Shown here: piece by piece, positions 57,893 to 64,000 of the stretch
Layout of the letters: every line of letters begins with the position of its first letter
How positions within the stretch are numbered: the stretch's first letter is position 1
NCBI GenBank assembly: GCA_032158295.1
Contig: CM063254.1
Location: 186,001 to 250,000 of the forward strand
From: Pycnopodia helianthoides
Lineage: Eukaryota; Echinodermata; Asteroidea; Forcipulatida; Asteriidae
Length of the DNA: 64,000 nucleotides
Direction: 5' to 3'
The notes under the pieces: generated by a model
Databases searched by the model: none
What the model was told of the DNA's origin: nothing
What the model saw: the letters and a program-made list of their open reading frames with translations, nothing else
Position numbers and translations under genes: made by a program

Positions 57893-59810
57893 AGAAGATA
57901 TCTTTCCACATAACAATCACAAATCTATTATTTACAATACACAAACTGAAGGCCTGGAAATGACTGACATTCAAAATTTTAGTTTAAGTGCTTCGACTGC
58001 CTTTGCTAAAAAAAAAAATAGGGACTTTTGGTGGGGGGGGGGCTTGAAATGCTAACCTTTGAATTTGTTAGGAACTGTACATGGCTTCAGAAAGAGATTA
58101 TTTTTGTTGCAATTATTTTGTTTGCAATTGAGTAGTTAAATTTCCAAAATGTCAACTTATGTAAGCTTAAATGCTTAAATTAATTGGCTGAAGGTGCTGA
58201 CCTACACATGTGACAGTTCCAACTTCAGTTACCACCATTCAAGTAAAAGAGCGCCACCTAGTGTACATTATAATCAAAACGGATTGTGGCTTCTTGCAGA
58301 GATCCGCCATGTGCGTGTAGAGCCTCGTCTTCATGCCTCATTTGTATTGTATTTATTTATCCATTTGGTTGAAAGTGTCATTACATTACCGGTATGCTTC
58401 TATTCACTGCCGGTGTCGTAGGGAAATCTGCCCCCCCCCTGTGAAATTTAAATGGGCAGAAGGAGGTTGTTTCAAAAGAGGGCGCTATTAAAAGAAGTTT
58501 GAACATAGATGCACTTCCTTGCTCTGATGATTTCCTAGTTCGCCGGGGGACAGAATCTCCTGCCACACCGTCCCCAATTGGGGGGCTCTACACGCAAATG
58601 GCTGACCGTGAAAAGGGCAAATAGCGCCACCTAACAGGCCGTGTGGTGGGTGGGTTGGGCGCTTACATTAAAGGTGTGCTTTTAATAACAAATATTGTGC
58701 AATATAATTATGAACGAACAAACAAGGTCACAAAAACCACAGAGCAAGGAAATGCATATGCACGAATAATTAAGCCTGCTCTCTTGATGTCCATGCCCCC
58801 ACCCCATTATTTCGAAATCTGAACCTTTGATATTAAATAAAAAATTACCAGAATAAAAAGTTGCATATTTTAAACTAATATTTAATTTCATGTTTGAAAC
58901 AATTTTTAACAGACGTAGACTCCACGTTAGATTATATTTATTTTTTAATAGTAAACGGTAACCAAGCACTGAGGGGGCTTTTTTGAAAAAGGAACTAACA
59001 ATTAATGAAAACGGAAACTACAGTTATTATTGGACGAAAGTGCCAACCCCCACAATATTAAATTAATAATACATGAATATAAATAAATAAATAAATATAA
59101 ATCAATGAGTAAATAAGATGAAACTGCTTCAAATACGCAATGGTCCTGTGTGAACTATATAGGGGGGAAAACAGAAAAATAAGCAAGACATTGTAGTGGT
59201 ATGTGTAGGGCCTACATCTCTATTCATTATGTTACTTACATTTTTTTTATTGTAAACATTATTTTGCAATTGCTGTGGGCTAAAATAGTGACGTTTTAAT
59301 AAAACAGAAATAGAAATTAATTATACTATAAACCACAAACAATAATGAAAATAATAATAATAATAATAGTAATAACAACAATATTTTATTCCCCGATGAT
59401 GCAGATCTATGTATTTATTTACTAAAATAAATAAATAAATTTAGATAACAACATAATATATTTTTTTTAAAGCACTATTACCGCTTTAAGATTATTTAGT
59501 CTACTTCATGCACTTCTGAAACGATTTTTAAATGAAAAACATTTTCGTAATTTGAGGAACCCGACTATGCAGCGCAATTTTATCACACGCAAAATGACAA
59601 ATTAGATGGATCAACATTGTTTTGACTAATGCGGGACGTCCCTGTCGCAGTTATCACCATTTCACACGGTTCTGTAAATCTTCACCGAGAATTACACTCC
59701 AATTTCTTCAGTGGAAAGAGCTCAACCAACAAAACTGACAATTGAAGTTTAGTTGGACAAACACTTTGTTCGGTGAACCCGCAGAGAAAACACACAAAAA
59801 CAGCCACAGT
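57893..59810. other. Non-genic stretch downstream of NHP2
   Basis: Apart from the repeat at 58413-58575, no gene or clear element was recognised. It is AT-rich, with AAATAAAT and TAATAATAA microsatellites near 59080 and 59345. Confidence 0.5.
58413..58575. repeat. Dispersed repeat with GGGGGACAGAATCTC end, copy 2
   Basis: GGTGTCGTAGGGAAATCTGC and GGGGGACAGAATCTCCTGCC, relative of 3612-3770 in inverted order. Confidence 0.5.
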
Positions 59811-60101
59811 TCAGTAACTGTCAGTGTCGGTGGCACTGAGTGCAGGCTGGGCCTGGGAAATACATTCAACTTCCTGGTTCGTTCGAACATTCAAAGATAA
59901 CTGCACAGAAGAGGAGTTTTCGTTTGTAGTTTTAGTTTCTTTGAATCTACATTGCTTCACAAAGGACTCTTGATGAACTGTGTCCATGTACTTCAGACCA
60001 GGGTAAGTGAAATGTATCTTGTACCAGTTCACCAGGTTCACCATGTTCACATATAAGATTGGGTCGTCCCTTTTATTTATTTTTCCACAGCCCAGAGAAT
60101 T
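59811..60101 (-). CDS. Unidentified open frame, possible terminal exon
   Basis: The minus strand is open for 96 codons from a possible acceptor (TACAG at 60102) to a stop at 59811, reading KINKRDDPILYVNMVNLVNW then YKIHFTYPGLKYMDTVHQ and ending TDTDSY. The composition looks protein-like, but I recognise no family and no upstream exon was found. The plus strand has a good acceptor at the same place (TTTTTCCACAG|CCC at 60090), so a plus-strand exon is an alternative. Confidence 0.25.
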   Translation of the reverse strand, partial: NSLGCGKINKRDDPILYVNMVNLVNWYKIHFTYPGLKYMDTVHQESFVKQCRFKETKTTNENSSSVQLSLNVRTNQEVECISQAQPALSATDTDSY

Positions 60102-61223
60102 CTGTATTTGTCACTCTGAACAGGGGGTCAGTCACACCATCATCCATGGAGGTAACCTCCTCCATGATCACACTCACACAGTGAAAGACTGTGGCAATGC
60201 TGATGATAGGCTCATAAATAATGCCAATCCACTTTGCTGGCACCATTTGTGAACTTGTTATCAGAGAATTTATGTTTTCAAATCAAGGCGATTTGCTGGA
60301 CAGTGCCACTATTTTAATGATTTTTTGTTTGTAGAGAATAGTTTTCAATCACATTGCCATTAAAAACTCATTTGTTTGAAGCTGCTTATTTGTAATCTGC
60401 TTACTTGTAATGTTTCTTTCACTTAGTGTATATTAATTTATTGTTATCTTTATGCGCTTAGAGGCTTTTGCATTAGGCGCTTCACAAATGTCTTTATTAT
60501 TATTATTATTATTATTATTATTTCATTTGTTGTTTTCTAAAACTGCAATGAATTAGACAATGCTGTTGCTTGTTTGTTTGTTTTGTTTTGTTTTTTAGAA
60601 TTTGTGCTTTTGATATTACACCATGAACACAATATTTCCATTGTTGATGTTTTTTGTGTTGAGAGTTTGTTTGTTTTTAATCTCAAGAAATGAGACATTT
60701 CCATTCTTTTGATTTGTTATTGTTAATTTTTTTAGAATTTATGTAAAAAAAATCTCGAAGAATGACACAGTGCAATTATTTAGATTTTTTGTTTTTTAGA
60801 AAAGGGCTTTAAATCACAGTGATGTGGACATTGCCAGTGTTTTTGTTTTGTAGGCCTTATGTACAGGTGTTTATAAATTTTTGTTGATTTTTTGAATTTT
60901 TACTTTTAAAATTACAATTAACAAGAATTACCCATTATTTTGATTGGATGTTTGTAGAGAATTTTGATTTTTTTAAACCACAACAAGTCAGATACAGTCG
61001 ATGTGTTTTTTTTATTACAGTTTGTTTTATGTGGATGGGGGTTACTCTATACATGAATATGACACCTGAAACCTTTGTCTGTTTCATAGTTAGACATTTA
61101 GACTTATATGGCAACTTTTCAAGGTCCAAATTTTATACAAAAAAAATGAGTAAAATTTATGTACAGTACTTTACACACTAACCAACAAAAAGACAATATA
61201 TAACATGTCGTAACATGTCGTAA
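60102..61223. other. Non-genic stretch left of the large palindrome
   Basis: AT-rich sequence with an ATT triplet array (60494-60521) and many T-rich runs. A small hairpin CCATGGAGG/CCTCCATGG lies near 60145. Open frames show no family features. Confidence 0.5.
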
Positions 61224-64000
61224 CTGGGTCATTCCGTGCCAACTCACCTGATGGGTCGGCAGGCTCCGTCTCAGATTTCGCTAATTTTTTTTTCAAACAC
61301 TCCCCTATGGGTGCCTTGAACACACACAAAATTTTAGAGTCCTACTCCTTGGCATTTCTGAGATATGACCCCCCAAAAATTAAGCCCCGCCCCTTCAATT
61401 TGATATTTTGTGTTTTTGAGCATTTTTAAAGGCCTATATCTACAAATAGAGAGAAGATATGGAGCTACAAATTAATTTACAGGGTATCTGGTATCCCATC
61501 AACTATAATCTACTGTCAAAAGTAGCACAGCTCATTTGCATATCAAGGGTTAGGTCTTTAAAAACCTACATTTTGGCATGAGCAATGACTTTTTGTCATT
61601 TTTGAGACCCCCTAGTGCCTATGTGAAATGTCCGATTGCTTTTATATTTCATTTGGGCATAAACTAGGTGCATATGTGTGACATATTATGAGGATAGACC
61701 AATCACACCTTTGATGGGTATTTGGCAGGGGTCTTAATATGCGTCCAACTTAAAAAATGCCAAAAAACGCCGTTTTCAAGTGGTTTTTTGACAACGTGGG
61801 ACATTACTGACAGATTTACCAATTTTTTCCTATAATACTTTGTACCCAGTCTACTTATGTGAAAAAAAAAAAAAATGGTTTTTGTACTCCTTCATGGTCA
61901 GATTTTTATTTAAGTACACCTAGTATTTTGCATTTGTAATGATTTTTTGTCATTTTTGAGACCCCCTTAGTGCCTATGTGAAATGTCCGATTGCTTTTAT
62001 ATTTCATTTGGTTATAAACTGGTTGCATATGTGTGAGCTGATATAAGGATAGACCAATCCAACCTTTGATGGATATTTGGCAGGGGTCTGAACATGTGTG
62101 CGACTGTAAAAATGCCCCAAATTGCCGTTTTCAAGTGATTGATTGACATTATGACAACGTGGGACATTACTGACAGATTTACCAATTTTTCCCAATAATA
62201 CTTTATATCCAGTCTACTTATGTGAGAAAGAAAAAAATGGTTTCTTTACTCCTTCATGTAAAAAAAAATTGTGAATATGCTTAGACTAACGTTTTTGCTG
62301 TGTTATGCAATTTAGGCCATTATGCACTGTGGTGCTGTATTGTTACTCATTCAAAACTCCAAAATAACATCCACTGAGACTGAGAGTGTTGTTACTATTG
62401 TGAGTCAACATTGAAAAAGTTTGACTAGCAAACAAAATTAGAGTCAGCAGCCTTACAGTAGAGAAACACATTGGCATTCTAGTATCAGTTAACACTGTGA
62501 AATACAAAGATAAACAACTGACCACAAGCACAAGAGTCTATTGTCTGATTTATTGGTCCAGTCTTTGACCTTGTCACTGGTGGGTTAATCCCCCACGTCC
62601 CCTTAAATTTCCCCCATCTATAGACCATGTAACATGTGGGTGACATTACAAGTTCACAAAAGAGCAACAGAGCCAGGCATGTGGTGTACACGACCCACAA
62701 CTTGTTCAGCAGTTATTTTTATAAGTCTTGAATTTCTGTAGTAGTATCTTTCCTGCCAGAAGACCCTGGAATATACAAGGTCACTCTTTTTGTAAATAAA
62801 GTGGTTGTCCAAAACAAGCTGTTAGTGTTGTATGCAACCAGTTTTTGAAGGAAGGAAAAGTGAACACTGATGAAATACAGAATGATACATTTTTAGAAGT
62901 GACAAATTCAGCAAGTTCTTGCTCCATGATGATGGCGTCAACGTTCAGGAAAGATCAATCCCTGCATGCAGCATTGGTGCAGCTTTGAAGGAGGATTGCC
63001 ATGAACAGGTATACTGCAGAAAAGTTGGTCTTCTTCAAACGACTGTCTTAACTGAAGAGAACACAAGACTTTTAAAGTGGAGATGTTCTGTGGACATACT
63101 CTCAGAATCTCAAGGAACAAACAGCACCACAGTGCATAATGGCCTAAATTACATAACACAGCAAAAACGTTAGTCTAAGCATATTCACAATTTTTTTTTA
63201 CATGAAGGAGTAAAGAAACCATTTTTTTCCTTCTCACATAAGTAGACTGGATATAAAGTATTATTGGGAAAAATTGGTAAATCTGTCAGTAATGTCCCAC
63301 GTTGTCATAATGTCAATCAATCACTTGAAAACGGCAATTTGGGGCATTTTTACTGTCGCACACATGTTCAGACCCCTGCCAAATATCCATCAAAGGTTGG
63401 ATTGGTCTATCCTTATATCAGCTCACACATATACAACCAGTTTATAACCAAATGAAATATAAAAGCAATTGGACATTTCACATAGGCACTAGGGGGGGTC
63501 TCAAAAATGACAAAAAGTCATTACAAGTGCAAAATACTAGGTGTACTTAAATAAAAATCTGACCATGAAGGAGTACAAAAACCATTTTTTTTTTTTTTTT
63601 ACATAAGTAGACTGGGTACAAAGTATTATAGGAAAAAATTGGTAAATCTGTCAGTAATGTCCCACGTTGTCAAAAAACCACTTGAAAACGGCGTTTTTTG
63701 GCATTTTTTAAGTTGGACGCATATTAAGACCCCTGCCAAATACCCATCAAAGGTGTGATTGGTCTATCCTCATAATATGTCACATATATGCACCTGGTTT
63801 ATGCCCAAATGAAATATAAAAGCAATCGGACATTTCACATAGGCACTAGGGGGTCTCAAAAATGACAAAAAGTCATTGCGCATGCCAAAATGTAGGTTTT
63901 TAAAGACCTAACCCTTGATATGCAAATGAGCTGTGCTACTTTTGACAGTAGATTATAGTTGATGGGATACCAGATACCCTGTAAATTAATTTGTAGCTCC
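61224..64000. mobile_element. Very large palindromic element, cut by the right window edge
   Basis: The left arm 61461-62340 pairs with 63121-64000 in strict register (paired coordinates sum to about 125461). The left tip appears to start near 61224 (TGGGTCATTCCGTGCCAACT), so the right tip should lie about 240 bp beyond the window. Each arm contains two tandem ~320-bp units (for example 61600-61945 and 61945-62270) sharing ATTTTTGAGACCCCCT, GACAACGTGGGACATTACTG and AGTCTACTTATGTGA. The loop 62345-63115 is unique. Two identical-looking 63-codon frames (62004-62195 minus, 63264-63455 plus) are mirror products of the arms. Confidence 0.85.

Noticed and set aside
62004..63455. Two nearly identical 63-codon frames in opposite orientation
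   Set aside because: They are mirror copies created by the large palindrome, without a domain or splice context.

Overview
The window is eukaryotic nuclear DNA: short exons with GT/AG introns, a low-GC background and very many repeats. No prokaryotic operon, CRISPR array or functional-looking tRNA/rRNA gene was seen. The repeat style (short inverted-repeat elements flanked by TTAA, tRNA-derived SINEs, foldback elements) together with the protein divergence suggests a marine invertebrate deuterostome. An echinoderm, possibly a sea star, is my best guess, from memory of one abundant TTAA-type repeat and not from any search.

Four genes were reconstructed by hand from splice sites, phase and family similarity. 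(1) Minus strand, 486-3343: the first two coding exons of SUPV3L1 (mitochondrial SUV3 helicase); the rest lies beyond the left edge. (2) Minus strand, 5413-15766: a membrane-anchored ecto-NTPDase (ENTPD/CD39) family gene with an intact reading frame over nine exons, in which the apyrase conserved regions have lost their catalytic residues; it looks like a pseudoenzyme. (3) Minus strand, 20163-45414, perhaps starting at 50080: NUP107, 25 phase-consistent exons (about 982 codons), the scaffold subunit of the nuclear pore Y complex. (4) Plus strand, 52425-56139: NHP2, the H/ACA snoRNP core protein, four exons, with a frame-breaking lesion in exon 3.

NUP107 and NHP2 are divergently oriented. The space between them (50081-52424) holds a 32-bp minisatellite and a pair of inverted repeats. 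The other long non-genic stretches are 3344-5412, 15767-20162 and 56140-64000.

The rest is mainly mobile-element sequence: nested foldback elements with target duplications in the 5' part of NUP107 (47043-49681), an inverted duplication of NUP107 exon 2 around another element (45262-47045), two elements whose ends are built of minisatellite units (756-1612 and 45590-46650), a 0.9-kb element with a perfect 9-bp target duplication (1770-2665), three TTAA-flanked elements, a CR1-like retrotransposon fragment (30430-31095), about nine copies of one tRNA-derived SINE plus two other SINE families, and a very large palindrome running off the right edge (about 61224-64000). The most unusual gene-linked structures are the degenerate NTPDase and a tandem amplification of a NUP107 exon end with its splice donor (20455-20899). 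The four genes have no evident shared pathway; NUP107, NHP2 and SUPV3L1 are housekeeping genes.
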